Part shown: positions 7,465-18,511 of the stretch, one piece after another
Numbering within the stretch: the first letter of the stretch is position 1
Layout: each line of letters begins with the position of its first letter
From: Frateuria_A yonginensis
GTDB taxonomy: Bacteria; Pseudomonadota; Gammaproteobacteria; Xanthomonadales; Rhodanobacteraceae
Length of the DNA stretch: 64,000 bases
Reading direction: 5' to 3'
Assembly (NCBI RefSeq): GCF_037137055.1
Contig: NZ_JBBBNY010000005.1
Coordinates: forward strand, 62,001 to 126,000
Notes under the pieces: generated by a model
Database searches by the model: none
What the model was told of the DNA's origin: nothing
What the model saw: the letters and a program-made list of their open reading frames with translations, nothing else
Position numbers and translations under genes: made by a program

Positions 7465-9204
7465 TTACTCGTCCAGTTCGGCGACGCGAGGCCAGGCCTG
7501 GGTGGGCAGGTGGCGCTGGCGCTCGAACAGGCGCGCCTGGTTGCGGCCGTTCACCTTGGCCTGGTACATCGCCTGGTCAGCGCGTTCGATCAGCGTCTCG
7601 ACGGTGTCGCCGGACACCCGCATGGCCACGCCGATGCTCACGCTGAGCATGAACTCGGCGTTGACCGGGATCTCCAGCCGGTGCACGCGCCGGCACAGGC
7701 GCGTCGCCACCTGCATGGCCTGCTCCTCCACGACGCCGTCCAGCATGGCGATGAACTCCTCGCCACCGTAGCGGCCGAGCAGGTCGGAGGGGCGCAGTTC
7801 AGCGCGCAGGGCCTCGGCCACCTCGACCAGGGCGCGATCGCCGGCGCGGTGGCCCTGCTGGTCGTTGAGCAGCTTGAAGCGATCCAGGTCGAGGAACAGC
7901 AAGGCCAGCGGGCGGCCGGCGCTGTCCTCCAGCATGCGCTCCGCCGCTTCGCTCCAGGCGCGGCGGTTGAGCACGCCGGTCAGCGAATCGTTGTCGGCCA
8001 ACTGGCGGACCAGGTCGCGGTCGCGGCGCATGGTGAGCGCGCGGTCGCCCAGGCCCAGCGACAGCACGATGGCCTCGAACGCGCCGGCGACCACGCTGGC
8101 GTCGCTGAGCCAGGGCATGCCCGGCAAGGTGCCGCTGGTCTGGGCGCTGGACAGCGCGGTGAGCGCCAGCAGCGGCGTCCAGCCGATCAGGAAGAACCAG
8201 GCGTGCCGCGAACCATGGGCGGCGGCCACCGTCGCCGCCACGAACATCAGCAGCGCCGCCAGGATCAGCAAGGGGTCGACCAGTGCCTGCGCCACCTGCA
8301 CCAGCAGGCCCACCGGGCTGGTACGCATGAGCACCAGCAGCGGCATGCCGATCGCCAGTGCCAGCACGGGCGCACGCAGCAGCGGGGCGAAACGCTGCAG
8401 CTCGCAGAAGCGGGCCATGAACAGCGCCGCGAACGCCACCGACAGCGCGACCGAGGCCGATTCGAGCAGGTCCGCGGAAGGTGCCAGCCAGCCCAGCTCC
8501 AGCGGGCTGAACAGGAAACCCGTCTGCAGGCTCTGGATCAGCGCGTAGCAGAAGATGTAGCCGGCATACCAGGAGAACGTGTTGTCGCGCAGCATCAGCG
8601 CGAAACACAGCGCCATCAGCGCCATCGTCAGCATCACCGCGAAGCAGGCGCTGAACAGGGTCAGCCAGTGCGCATCGTGGGCGAGGAAGGCGGTGAGTCC
8701 TTCGAGATGGAAGCTGACCGGGCGCGACGGGCCCTCGACCGGTTCCAGCTTGAGCAGCATGGGGGCGGCGGCGGGCCGGCTGACCGGGTAGCGGTACGCG
8801 AGCCGGCCATGCCCCAGCGTCGCGCCCGGCAGGCTGTCCAGCGCCAGGATGCCCGCCAGGGCCTTGCCGTCGTAGACGGTGATGCGACCCGGCGCCGGCG
8901 GGAAGATCGACAGCACCCGCTCCTCCTCCACCCAGGGCGGCTGCGGGCGCAGGACCACCCACGTGCCCAGCCCCCCGCGCGGAAAGCTGTGCGGCAGGCC
9001 GGGCTCGAACGGGATCAGGAGTCCCTGGCGGTAGTCCTTGAGCACGCCGGCAGGCGTATCGCCCGGGCGGACCTCGCGCCAGCTGCCGTCCAGCGGTACG
9101 GCGGCATGCGCCGCGGACAGGCACAGGCACAGCAAGACCCACGCGACGCCCACCCATGTGCGTGCGCGCAGATTCCTGGTTGTTCCCGCGGCGAGCGCTC
9201 GCAT
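7465..9204 (-). CDS. Membrane diguanylate cyclase (7TM-DISM plus GGDEF)
   Basis: A 579-residue sensor-type enzyme. The N-terminus MRALAAGTTRNLRARTWVGV leads a signal peptide ending near SAAHA. An extracytoplasmic domain of about 160 residues and seven hydrophobic helices (about 190-400) follow, the 7TMR-DISM layout. The C-terminal GGDEF domain has an intact active site GGEEF at 480-484. RPSD at 471-474 is an inhibitory c-di-GMP site placed five residues before it, so the enzyme should be active and feedback-inhibited. An alternative ATG at 9228 would add eight residues. The gene is transcribed towards the E1 gene and its upstream region is shared with the FMN reductase gene. The signal sensed is unknown. 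Confidence 0.9.
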   Translation of the reverse strand: MRALAAGTTRNLRARTWVGVAWVLLCLCLSAAHAAVPLDGSWREVRPGDTPAGVLKDYRQGLLIPFEPGLPHSFPRGGLGTWVVLRPQPPWVEEERVLSIFPPAPGRITVYDGKALAGILALDSLPGATLGHGRLAYRYPVSRPAAAPMLLKLEPVEGPSRPVSFHLEGLTAFLAHDAHWLTLFSACFAVMLTMALMALCFALMLRDNTFSWYAGYIFCYALIQSLQTGFLFSPLELGWLAPSADLLESASVALSVAFAALFMARFCELQRFAPLLRAPVLALAIGMPLLVLMRTSPVGLLVQVAQALVDPLLILAALLMFVAATVAAAHGSRHAWFFLIGWTPLLALTALSSAQTSGTLPGMPWLSDASVVAGAFEAIVLSLGLGDRALTMRRDRDLVRQLADNDSLTGVLNRRAWSEAAERMLEDSAGRPLALLFLDLDRFKLLNDQQGHRAGDRALVEVAEALRAELRPSDLLGRYGGEEFIAMLDGVVEEQAMQVATRLCRRVHRLEIPVNAEFMLSVSIGVAMRVSGDTVETLIERADQAMYQAKVNGRNQARLFERQRHLPTQAWPRVAELDE

Positions 9205-9521
9205 CCCCCTGACCCCGCTTGGCGACATGCCGTGTCTAGCACGGCTGCGGCCCCTACCCACCCGGACAGTCTGCCGGCTGTCCGGCCGGTGATCCTGTGC
9301 TGTGATGACGATCGTACGCGACCGCCCGGTTGCCCGCTTCCTTTTTTTGGTGTTCCGGGCCGAACGCTTGCCAAGCAGGCTCCGTGCCAACCCGGGGCTC
9401 ACACGTCCTTTGCGGCGGCTGCGGCAGGCTCGCCGCATCGCGGCCGCCGTTGACCCCGAAGGAGGGTGTGCACCTTCGCATCAGCCCCGGCCTCCATCCC
9501 CACATGAATCCGGAGAGCTCC
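9205..9521. other. Divergent intergenic region with an 8-bp inverted repeat
   Basis: 317 bp without a convincing gene between the diguanylate cyclase and FMN reductase genes. It contains a perfect inverted repeat, CCGGACAG (9262-9269) and CTGTCCGG (9278-9285), 58 bp upstream of the cyclase start; this could be an operator or a hairpin. A run of seven T's near 9342 follows no strong stem. Short frames crossing this segment show no recognisable protein. Confidence 0.4.
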
Positions 9522-10079
9522 ATGAGCATCAAAGTGGCGGTGCTGGTCGGCAGCCTGCGCAAGGACTCGTACAACCGCCGGCTGGCACGGGCGGTCGAAA
9601 GGCTCGCGCCGCAGGAACTGGCGTTCGAGCACCTGGAGATCGGCGACCTACCGCCCTACAACCAGGATCTGGACGGCGACTACCCGCCACGCTGGCAGCA
9701 ACTGAAGCAGCAGATCCAGGCATGCGACGCGCTGCTGTTCGTGACGCCGGAATACAACCGCTCGGTGCCCGGCGTCCTCAAGAACGCCATCGACATTGCC
9801 TCGCGCCCGTACGGCACCAACGCCTTCGCCGGCAAGCCGGGCGCGGTGATCGGCGCGTCGGTGGGCGCCACCGGCAGCGCGCTGGCCCAGCAGCACCTGC
9901 GCAACACGCTGGCCTACCTGGATGTGCCCTTGCTGGGCCAGCCGGAGGTGTTCGTGCAGTTCAAGGACGACGGCCCGGTGGACGCGCAGGGCGAGATCAC
10001 CGTCGACAGCACGCGCACCTTCCTGCAGGGCTTCGTCGACCGCTACGTGGCATGGGTCCACACCATCCTCAAGCGCTGA
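9522..10079 (+). CDS. NADPH-dependent FMN reductase (ChrR/YieF-like)
   Basis: A 185-residue flavodoxin-fold protein. VLVGSLRKDSYNRRLARA forms the FMN phosphate loop. FVTPEYNRSVPGVLKNAIDIASRP is the hallmark of the NAD(P)H-dependent FMN/quinone reductase family that includes ChrR and YieF. GGAG at 9512-9515 sits correctly before ATG 9522, so this start is preferred over ATG 9504. Such enzymes reduce quinones, azo compounds or chromate and protect against oxidative stress. It lies just before the metal-resistance operon, separated by a REP element, with no overlap to suggest co-transcription. Confidence 0.9.
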   Translation: MSIKVAVLVGSLRKDSYNRRLARAVERLAPQELAFEHLEIGDLPPYNQDLDGDYPPRWQQLKQQIQACDALLFVTPEYNRSVPGVLKNAIDIASRPYGTNAFAGKPGAVIGASVGATGSALAQQHLRNTLAYLDVPLLGQPEVFVQFKDDGPVDAQGEITVDSTRTFLQGFVDRYVAWVHTILKR

Positions 10080-10096
10080 GGGCCCACCCGCACAGG

Positions 10097-10168
10097 GAGG
10101 AGCGAGCTTGCCCGCGATGCCCGGGCCGGCCGCAGAAGCCGCCGGCGTCGCAGACAAGCCCGCCTACC
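10097..10168. repeat. REP element with degenerate partner
   Basis: A clear REP copy, GGAGCGAGCTTGCCCGCGAT, occupies about 10099-10118. A weaker inverted relative (GCGTCGCAGACAAGCCCGCC) lies at about 10145-10164, giving a decayed doublet between the FMN reductase and merR-type genes. Confidence 0.6.
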
Positions 10169-10183
10169 TTGAAGCGTGCAGCC

Positions 10184-10215
10184 TTGACTCTGGACCTTGG
10201 TCCGGGGTCTAGACT
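10184..10215 (+). promoter_or_regulatory. MerR-type promoter/operator of the copper operon
   Basis: TTGACT (10184-10189) and TAGACT (10210-10215) are separated by 20 bp, the over-long spacing characteristic of promoters activated by MerR-family metal sensors through DNA distortion. The spacer contains an 11-bp near-perfect dyad: GACTCTGGACC (10186-10196) pairs with GGTCCGGGGTC (10199-10209) at 9 of 11 positions. The regulator gene starts at 10222, so the regulator probably controls its own operon and the ATPase gene from this site. Confidence 0.85.
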
Positions 10216-10221
10216 CGCTCC

Positions 10222-10643
10222 ATGAACATCCAGGCGCTCCCCCAACTCACCATCGGTGCCGTCGCCAAGCGCGCCGGCGTGGCCATCGACACCATCCGCT
10301 ACTACGAGCGCGAGGGGCTGCTGCCGGAGCCGCAGCGGCGCCCCTCCGGCTACCGCAGCTACGGCGAAGGCACGGTGGCGCGGCTGCGCTTCATCCGGCG
10401 CGCCAAGAACCTGGGCTTCACCCTGGAGGAGATCCGCGACCTGCTGGCGCTCTCCGCCGACGGGCAGCGCGGGGTGAAGGCGGTCAAGCAGCGCGCCCGG
10501 CGTCGCCTGGCGGACATCGAGGCGCGCATCGCCGAACTGGAGCGCGTGCGCGCCGGGCTCGCCGAGCTGGTCGAGGCGTGTCCGGGGCACGGGGCGCCCG
10601 AAGATTGCCCGATCCTGCGCGCGCTGGGCGGCGAGGAACGGGC

Positions 10644-10647
<4 letters not shown>
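10222..10647 (+). CDS. MerR-family heavy-metal-responsive regulator (CueR-like)
   Basis: A 141-residue regulator. The N-terminal winged helix-turn-helix reads LTIGAVAKRAGVAIDTIRYY, followed by the REGLLPEPQRRPSGYRSY wing. A long dimerisation helix follows (about 83-118). The C-terminal metal loop has Cys120 and Cys129 in CPGHGAPEDCPIL, similar to the two-cysteine loop of CueR/HmrR copper sensors. At the position I align with CueR Ser77 (Cys in ZntR-type zinc sensors) there is Val85. This aligns with neither class and rests on alignment from memory. The gene overlaps the ATPase gene by ATGA. Copper(I), silver or gold is the likely inducer. Confidence 0.88.
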
Positions 10648-13163
<2,516 letters not shown>

Positions 13164-13262
13164 GTGGTTGCTCGCTTACTCGCGCAGCGTTGCGGCTTGG
13201 CGCATGTCGGCTGCGGCGGGTGCGCCACTGCCGCAACCCGGGGCTGGCTGGCGCCGTCGGGT

Positions 13263-13498
13263 TGGTAGGAGCGAGCTCGCTCGCGGCTGCTGCTCTTTTT
13301 CGCTCCGCTGGGGGCTTGCTGGGGCGTGTCGTTCTTCTGCGACGCTGCCGCGATCGGCAAGATCATGGAAGAACGACACTCTCCGCGAGCACCCCGGTCG
13401 CGGCAAGGCACGGAAGAACGAGACCCTCCGCAAGCAAGCCTTCCGCGAAGCGGGCAAAGAAAGGAGCAAAAGCCTCGCGGGCAAGCGCGCTCCTGCCG
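13263..13498. repeat. Composite inverted-repeat element bounded by REP copies
   Basis: In the 457-bp gap before folC, a REP copy at 13263-13284 faces an inverted copy at about 13474-13498, enclosing about 190 bp. The interior is itself an imperfect inverted repeat. A unit of about 45 bp containing GTCGTTCTTC occurs once forward (13311-13358) and twice reversed in tandem (13347-13395 and 13396-13440). The cores GTGTCGTTCTTC (13326-13337) and GAAGAACGACAC (13368-13379) are perfectly complementary. No transposase is encoded. The layout suggests a non-autonomous, MITE-like element built from REP units. Confidence 0.65.
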
Positions 13499-13620
13499 AG
13501 CATGCGGCGGCGGCAGCGGGCCGTGGCGCGGGAACCCCGCAAGACCGGCCTCGGCGGTAGGCGCACCAGCCACCGCCCCGATGCCTTAAGCTGCGCGCCG
13601 CTCCGTCACGAGGGATTTCC

Positions 13621-14901
13621 ATGCCGCGCACGCTCGCCGAATGGCTGGCCTATCAGGAAGGCGTCAATCCACGCAGCATCGAGCTGGGCCTGGAGCGGGT
13701 ACGCGAGGTGTGGCAGCGAATGGGGGCGCCGGCCCCGGCGCGGCGGGTGATCACCGTCGGCGGCACCAACGGCAAGGGATCGACCGTGGCGCTGCTCGAG
13801 GCGATGCTGCGCGCAGGGGGGCGCCGGGTCGGTTGCTACACGTCGCCGCATCTGCTGCGCTACAACGAGCGCGTGCGCATCGAGGGGCGCGAGGCGGACG
13901 ATGCCGCACTGGTCGCTTCGTTCGAGCGCATCGAGATCGCGCGCGGCGCGCTGCCGTTGACCTATTTCGAGTTCGGCACGCTGGCGGCGCTGGACCTGTT
14001 CGCGCGCGCCGACCTGGACGTGGCGGTGCTGGAAGTCGGCCTGGGCGGCCGGCTGGATGCCGTGAACATCGTCGATGCCGATGCCGTGGTCGTCACTACC
14101 GTGGACATGGACCACATGGACTGGCTCGGCAACGATCGCGACAGTATCGGTCGCGAGAAAGCGGGCATCGCGCGGCGCGGGCGGCCGGCGATCCTCGGCG
14201 AACTTCAGCCGCCCGCCGGCCTGCTCGACGCGCTGGCCACGTGCGGTGCGCAGGTGGAACGGGCGGGGCGCGATTTTCGCGTGGAGCGCCACGCGCAGGG
14301 CTGGCGCTGGCAGCACCGCGACGGTACCGCGCTCGACCTGCCCGATCCGGCACTGGCCGCGCCCGTGCAGTACGCCAACGCCGCGGCGGCCGTGGCCGTG
14401 CTGCACGCGCTCGACGTCAGCGGCGCGCTGGCGCCCCCGCTCGCCCTCGGGCAGGCGGCCGCGGACGGGCTCGCTACGGTGGCGGTACCCGCACGGTTGC
14501 AATCGCTCGGCGGCAACCCGGAGCTGGTGATCGACGTGGGGCACAACCCGCAGGCGGCGCGCGCGCTCGCCGAATGGCTCGCGCAGCGGCGCTACGCGAG
14601 GGTGCACGCGGTCTACGGTGCGCTGGCTGACAAGGACGTGGCCGGCGTGTTGCAGGCGCTCGGCCCGCACGTTCACCATTGGCACCTGGCCGGGCTGGAT
14701 CACGACTCGCCCCGCGGGCTGCCGGTTGGCGCGCTGGCGGCGGCCCTGCGACAGACGCTGCCGCAGGCCGTGTCCGATGCGCACGCAAACGTGGCATTGG
14801 CCCTGGCGGCGGCACGGGCGCAGGCGCGGCCCGGTGACGGCATCCTGGCGTTCGGTTCGTTCTTCGTGGCGGGGACGGTGCTGGCTGAACCGCACGCGTG
14901 A
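13621..14901 (+). CDS. folC: Bifunctional folylpolyglutamate/dihydrofolate synthase
   Basis: A 426-residue Mur-ligase-fold enzyme that adds glutamate to dihydropteroate and tetrahydrofolate. The ATP-binding loop GGTNGKGST is at 47-55, and CYTSPHLLRYNERVRI forms the folate/ATP contact. TYFEFGTLAALDLF and VLEVGLGGRLDAVN are conserved FolC blocks; VIDVGHNPQAARALAEW opens the glutamate-binding C-terminal domain. GAGGG lies upstream of ATG 13621. It heads the folC-dedD-cvpA-purF cluster, a conserved proteobacterial order. Cytosolic. Confidence 0.96.
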   Translation: MPRTLAEWLAYQEGVNPRSIELGLERVREVWQRMGAPAPARRVITVGGTNGKGSTVALLEAMLRAGGRRVGCYTSPHLLRYNERVRIEGREADDAALVASFERIEIARGALPLTYFEFGTLAALDLFARADLDVAVLEVGLGGRLDAVNIVDADAVVVTTVDMDHMDWLGNDRDSIGREKAGIARRGRPAILGELQPPAGLLDALATCGAQVERAGRDFRVERHAQGWRWQHRDGTALDLPDPALAAPVQYANAAAAVAVLHALDVSGALAPPLALGQAAADGLATVAVPARLQSLGGNPELVIDVGHNPQAARALAEWLAQRRYARVHAVYGALADKDVAGVLQALGPHVHHWHLAGLDHDSPRGLPVGALAAALRQTLPQAVSDAHANVALALAAARAQARPGDGILAFGSFFVAGTVLAEPHA

Positions 14902-14928
14902 GCGGACCGTCCGGCCGGGCCGCGCGGT

Positions 14929-14934
14929 TATAAT
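14929..14934 (+). promoter_or_regulatory. -10 box (TATAAT) upstream of dedD
   Basis: A perfect TATAAT lies between folC and the SPOR-protein gene, predicting a start near 14941 and a leader of about 30 nt. No convincing -35 hexamer is visible 16-18 bp upstream. Confidence 0.5.
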
Positions 14935-14972
14935 CCCGGTGTTGCGTGCCGAGCCGCCTTGGAGTTCCCGTC

Positions 14973-15929
14973 TTGAAAACACGCCTGCTGGGTGCCGCCG
15001 TGCTGATCGCACTGGCGGTGCTGTTCGTGCCGATGTTCTTCTCCAGCACGCCGCCCGCCGGCGGCGACCAGGCGGTGAGCCTGGCGATTCCGCCGGCGCC
15101 CGATCGCGAACTGCAGACACGCACGATGAGCCTGGATCCCCAGGTGCCCGCGGCCGGCGCCAGCAGCGCGCCGGTGATCCCGGCCCCGGCCCGGTCCGCC
15201 GGGGCACCGTCGGACGGGCTGGCCACGGTCGACATCGCGTCGCGCCGGCCGCGTGACGTGGAAACCGAGGCGGCAGCCGCGCCGCCCGTCGCCGAGCCGG
15301 CACCAGGCAAGGAACCCACGCCGGCGTCGTCCGCCGCGGCCGCTCCGGACCAGCCCCGGACGCAGGCCGCTGCGGCCACCCCGGTCGAGGGCGCCGGCAC
15401 CGCTGCGCGCGGCAGCTACACCCTCAACCTCAGCGCGTACTCCAGTGCCGGCGCGCAGCGACTGATCCAGAAGGTGCGCGCGCTCGGCTATCCGGTCGCC
15501 GGACAACCGATCAGCCAGGGCGGCAAGACCCTGACCCTGGTCACGGCCGGCCCGTTCGCCTCGCGCACCGCGGCCGAGGCCGCGCGGCTGAAGATCACCC
15601 AGAGCATCCCCGGCGCGCCGGCGCACCTTGAAAGCGGCGCCAGCGACCAACATGGTGACGTGGCGGCAGCACCGTCCTCGGCGCGGGCACGCGCCGGCGG
15701 CTTCGCTGTGCAGGTGGCGGCGATGGGCAGCCAGGCCGATGCCAACGCGCTGCGCGACAAGCTGCGCGCGGCCGGCTTCGACGGCTTCACCGACTCGGTC
15801 AGGGCGAGCGGGCGTACCCTTTGGCGCGTGCGCGCCGGTCCGCAGACGCAGCGCGCCGACGCTGAACGCGTGCGCGACGAAATCAAGGCGAAGCTGGGCC
15901 TGGCGGGCAACGTGGTGAACGTGCCGTAA
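14973..15929 (+). CDS. dedD: SPOR-domain cell-envelope protein (DedD-like)
   Basis: A 318-residue bitopic inner-membrane protein. A single N-terminal helix (LLGAAVLIALAVLFVPMFF) is followed by a long Pro/Ala-rich linker. The C-terminal SPOR domain (about 240-318, GGFAVQVAAMGSQADANAL) is of the kind that binds denuded glycan strands at the septum. A second SPOR-like segment, SYTLNLSAYSSAGAQRLIQK to about residue 215, precedes it, so the module appears duplicated. TTG 14973 is preferred as start because GGAG lies eight bases upstream; GTG 14946 is an alternative. Position between folC and cvpA supports the DedD assignment. Confidence 0.85.
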   Translation: MKTRLLGAAVLIALAVLFVPMFFSSTPPAGGDQAVSLAIPPAPDRELQTRTMSLDPQVPAAGASSAPVIPAPARSAGAPSDGLATVDIASRRPRDVETEAAAAPPVAEPAPGKEPTPASSAAAAPDQPRTQAAAATPVEGAGTAARGSYTLNLSAYSSAGAQRLIQKVRALGYPVAGQPISQGGKTLTLVTAGPFASRTAAEAARLKITQSIPGAPAHLESGASDQHGDVAAAPSSARARAGGFAVQVAAMGSQADANALRDKLRAAGFDGFTDSVRASGRTLWRVRAGPQTQRADAERVRDEIKAKLGLAGNVVNVP

Positions 15930-15951
15930 GGCGCGGACGCGAGCGGCAGCA

Positions 15952-16545
15952 ATGAACTGGGTCGACTACACCATCCTCGGCGTGCTGGCCCTGTCCGTCC
16001 TGGTCGGGCTGTGGCGTGGGCTGGTGTCGGAGGTGCTGGCGCTGGCCGGCTGGATCGCCGCGTTCTGGGTGGCGTGGACCTTCGGCCCGCTGGTCGCGGC
16101 ACGGTTCGAGCACAGCGTGTCGCTGCCGGAGGCGCGCATCGTGCTCGGCTACGGCCTGTGCTTCGTGGCGGTGCTGGCGCTGGGCGCGCTGCTGCGGTTC
16201 CTCGCGCGGCGGCTGATCTCCGGCATCGGTCTGGGCGGGCTGGACCGGCTGCTGGGCATGCTGTTCGGTTTCGTCCGCGGGGTGCTGCTCGTAACCCTGG
16301 TGGTGTTCCTGGCCGGGTTCACCGCGGTCACGCACGAGACCGGCTGGCGGGATTCGGTCCTGCTGCCGCAGTTCCAGGGCGCCGCCGGATGGCTGGGCGA
16401 GCGGGTGCCGCAGAGCGTGCGCCGCTACCTGCGTCCGCCGGGCACGCTGCCGCAGCTCCCCGCCGGGCTGCCGGGACTCCCGGCCGGTTCACCGGCACCG
16501 GCGCAGACTGTTCCACCGGCCGCGCATGCGGCCACGATCACCTGA
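15952..16545 (+). CDS. cvpA: CvpA family inner-membrane protein
   Basis: A 197-residue membrane protein. It starts NWVDYTILGVLALSVLVGLWRGLV and has four predicted transmembrane helices ending near VTLVVFLAGFTAV, the arrangement of CvpA (colicin V production family). A Pro-rich tail follows. Family members affect envelope integrity; the molecular role is unsettled. It lies 15 bp upstream of purF, as in many proteobacteria, so it is probably co-transcribed. Confidence 0.93.
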   Translation: MNWVDYTILGVLALSVLVGLWRGLVSEVLALAGWIAAFWVAWTFGPLVAARFEHSVSLPEARIVLGYGLCFVAVLALGALLRFLARRLISGIGLGGLDRLLGMLFGFVRGVLLVTLVVFLAGFTAVTHETGWRDSVLLPQFQGAAGWLGERVPQSVRRYLRPPGTLPQLPAGLPGLPAGSPAPAQTVPPAAHAATIT

Positions 16546-16560
16546 ACACAGGCAACCATC

Positions 16561-18036
16561 ATGTGCGGAATCATCGGCATCGTCGGTACCACGGAAGTGG
16601 CATCGGCCCTTTATGACGGACTCACGGTGCTGCAGCACCGCGGCCAGGACGCGGCCGGCATCGTCACCGTCGATGGTGCGCACCTGCGCCTGCACAAGGG
16701 CAACGGCCTGGTGCGCGACGTGTTCGGCCAGGCCTCGATGAGCCGCCTGCGCGGCCGCATCGGGATCGGCCACTGCCGCTACCCGACCGCCGGGTCGGAC
16801 AACGCCGACGAGGCGCAGCCGTTCTACGTGAACTCGCCCTACGGCATCGCCTTTGCGCACAACGGCAACCTGGTCAACACCGAGGCGCTGCGCCGCGAGA
16901 TGTTCGAGGACGACCGCCGGCACATCAACACCGATTCGGATTCGGAAGTGCTGCTCAACGTGCTGGCGCACGAGCTGCAGATCCAGGACCGGATGGCACT
17001 GACACCCGACCACATCTTCAAGGCGGTGGCCGGCGTGCACGCGCGCGCGCGCGGCGGCTACGCCTGCCTGGCGCTGATCCAGGGCTACGGTCTGGTCGCC
17101 TTCCGCGATCCGCACGGGATCCGGCCGCTGGTGCTCGGCGAGCGGGTGACGCCGGAGGGCCGCGAGTACGCGGTCGCCTCGGAGTCGGTGGCGTTCGACG
17201 TGCTCGGCTTCAAGCGCATCCGCGATGTCGCGCCGGGCGAGGCGGTATACATCACCGCGGACGGCCAGCTGCACGCGCGCCGCTGCGCCGAGGGCGCGGT
17301 GCACGCGCCGTGCATCTTCGAGTACGTGTACCTGGCGCGCCCCGACTCGATGATCGAGGATGTGTCGGTCTACAAGGCGCGCCTGCGCATGGGCGAGAAG
17401 CTGGCGCAGAAGATCCTGCGCGAGCGGCCCGACCATGGCATCGACGCGGTCATCCCGATCCCCGACACCGCGCGCACCGCCGCCAGCTCGCTGGCCAACG
17501 CGCTCGGCGTGCCGTTCCGCGAGGGCTTCGTCAAGAACCGCTACGTCGGCCGCACCTTCATCATGCCCGGGCAGGGCGACCGCGTGAAATCGGTGCGCCG
17601 CAAGCTGAACGCCATCGACCTGGAGTTCCGCAACAAGACCGTGCTGCTGGTCGACGACTCCATCGTGCGCGGCACCACGTCCAAGCAGATCATCCAGATG
17701 GCGCGCGATGCGGGGGCGAGGAAGGTGTACTTCGCCTCCGCCGCGCCGCCGGTGCGCTACCCGAACGTCTACGGCATCGACATGCCCTCGGCCAGCGAAC
17801 TGATCGCCGCCGGCAAGAGCGAAAGGGAAGTCGAGCAACTGCTCGGTGCCGACTGGCTGATCTACCAGGACCTGGACGACCTGGTCTGGGCGGTGCAGGA
17901 CGGCAACGAGGATCTGAGGCAGTTCGACACCTCCTGCTTCTCGGGCGAATACGTTACCGGCCTGGACCGCGACTACCTGCAGCAGATCGAGATGCTGCGC
18001 TCCGACGACGCCAAGGCGGCGCGCCGCAGCGCCTGA
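16561..18036 (+). CDS. purF: Amidophosphoribosyltransferase
   Basis: A 491-residue first enzyme of purine synthesis, converting PRPP and glutamine to 5-phosphoribosylamine. The N-terminus MCGIIGIVG exposes Cys2 as the glutaminase nucleophile without a propeptide. GHCRYPTAGSDN and AHNGNLVN are Ntn-hydrolase landmarks. The C-terminal phosphoribosyltransferase domain carries the PRPP loop VLLVDDSIVRGTTS. VIPIPDTARTAASSLAN is also conserved. Cytosolic; last gene of the folC-dedD-cvpA-purF cluster. Confidence 0.97.
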   Translation: MCGIIGIVGTTEVASALYDGLTVLQHRGQDAAGIVTVDGAHLRLHKGNGLVRDVFGQASMSRLRGRIGIGHCRYPTAGSDNADEAQPFYVNSPYGIAFAHNGNLVNTEALRREMFEDDRRHINTDSDSEVLLNVLAHELQIQDRMALTPDHIFKAVAGVHARARGGYACLALIQGYGLVAFRDPHGIRPLVLGERVTPEGREYAVASESVAFDVLGFKRIRDVAPGEAVYITADGQLHARRCAEGAVHAPCIFEYVYLARPDSMIEDVSVYKARLRMGEKLAQKILRERPDHGIDAVIPIPDTARTAASSLANALGVPFREGFVKNRYVGRTFIMPGQGDRVKSVRRKLNAIDLEFRNKTVLLVDDSIVRGTTSKQIIQMARDAGARKVYFASAAPPVRYPNVYGIDMPSASELIAAGKSEREVEQLLGADWLIYQDLDDLVWAVQDGNEDLRQFDTSCFSGEYVTGLDRDYLQQIEMLRSDDAKAARRSA

Positions 18037-18040
18037 TGCG

Positions 18041-18418
18041 TCACCCGATGTTGTGGCCGATGCGCCACAACACGCCGGACGGATCGATCAGGTGGAAGTC
18101 GCGCATGCGCCAGGGGCGGTCCGCGGGCGCGGTCATGCGCACGCCGTGATCGCGGTAGCGACCGACGATGTCGAGCGTGGACAGCCGTCGGTGCCAGGCG
18201 TCCGCGTCGTCCACGAGCAGGTGCATCATGAAGTTGCCGGCGTGCGCCTCCTGGTAGAACCGCTGCAGCAGGAAGCTGCACTCGCCGAGCGCGAAGTAGG
18301 CGATGCCCTCGAAATCCGAGCGCTCCTCGAAACCCAGGTCCGCATAGAAGCGCCGCGACAGGTCATAGTCGCGCGCCGGCACGAACGCCTTGATCTCGAT
18401 GGCATGCAGTCCGGCCAT
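18041..18418 (-). CDS. VOC family (glyoxalase-like) protein
   Basis: A 125-residue single-module vicinal-oxygen-chelate fold protein. It starts MAGLHAIEIKAFVPARDYDLS, with FYADLGFEERSD, MMHLLVDDADAWH and MRDFHLIDPSGVLWRIG as the beta-alpha-beta repeats. The terminal DPSG-WRI block is the usual VOC ending. It is convergent with purF, with four bases between stop codons and no terminator. Substrate unknown; glyoxalase activity itself is not implied. Confidence 0.85.
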   Translation of the reverse strand: MAGLHAIEIKAFVPARDYDLSRRFYADLGFEERSDFEGIAYFALGECSFLLQRFYQEAHAGNFMMHLLVDDADAWHRRLSTLDIVGRYRDHGVRMTAPADRPWRMRDFHLIDPSGVLWRIGHNIG

Positions 18419-18498
18419 GTCCGGTCGCTCCCAGGGTGAGGGCGCCACTATGCGCGGCGCCCGTGCCGGCCGCAACGCGGTCGCTCGCCCTCGGGGCG

Positions 18499-18504
18499 TA
18501 GAAT
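18499..18504 (+). promoter_or_regulatory. -10 box (TAGAAT) immediately before the DUF455 gene
   Basis: TAGAAT ends eight bases before the ATG at 18512, so a start seven bases downstream would coincide with the first codon. There is no Shine-Dalgarno, consistent with a leaderless mRNA. No -35 match is evident. Confidence 0.4.
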
Positions 18505-18511
18505 CCGCACC

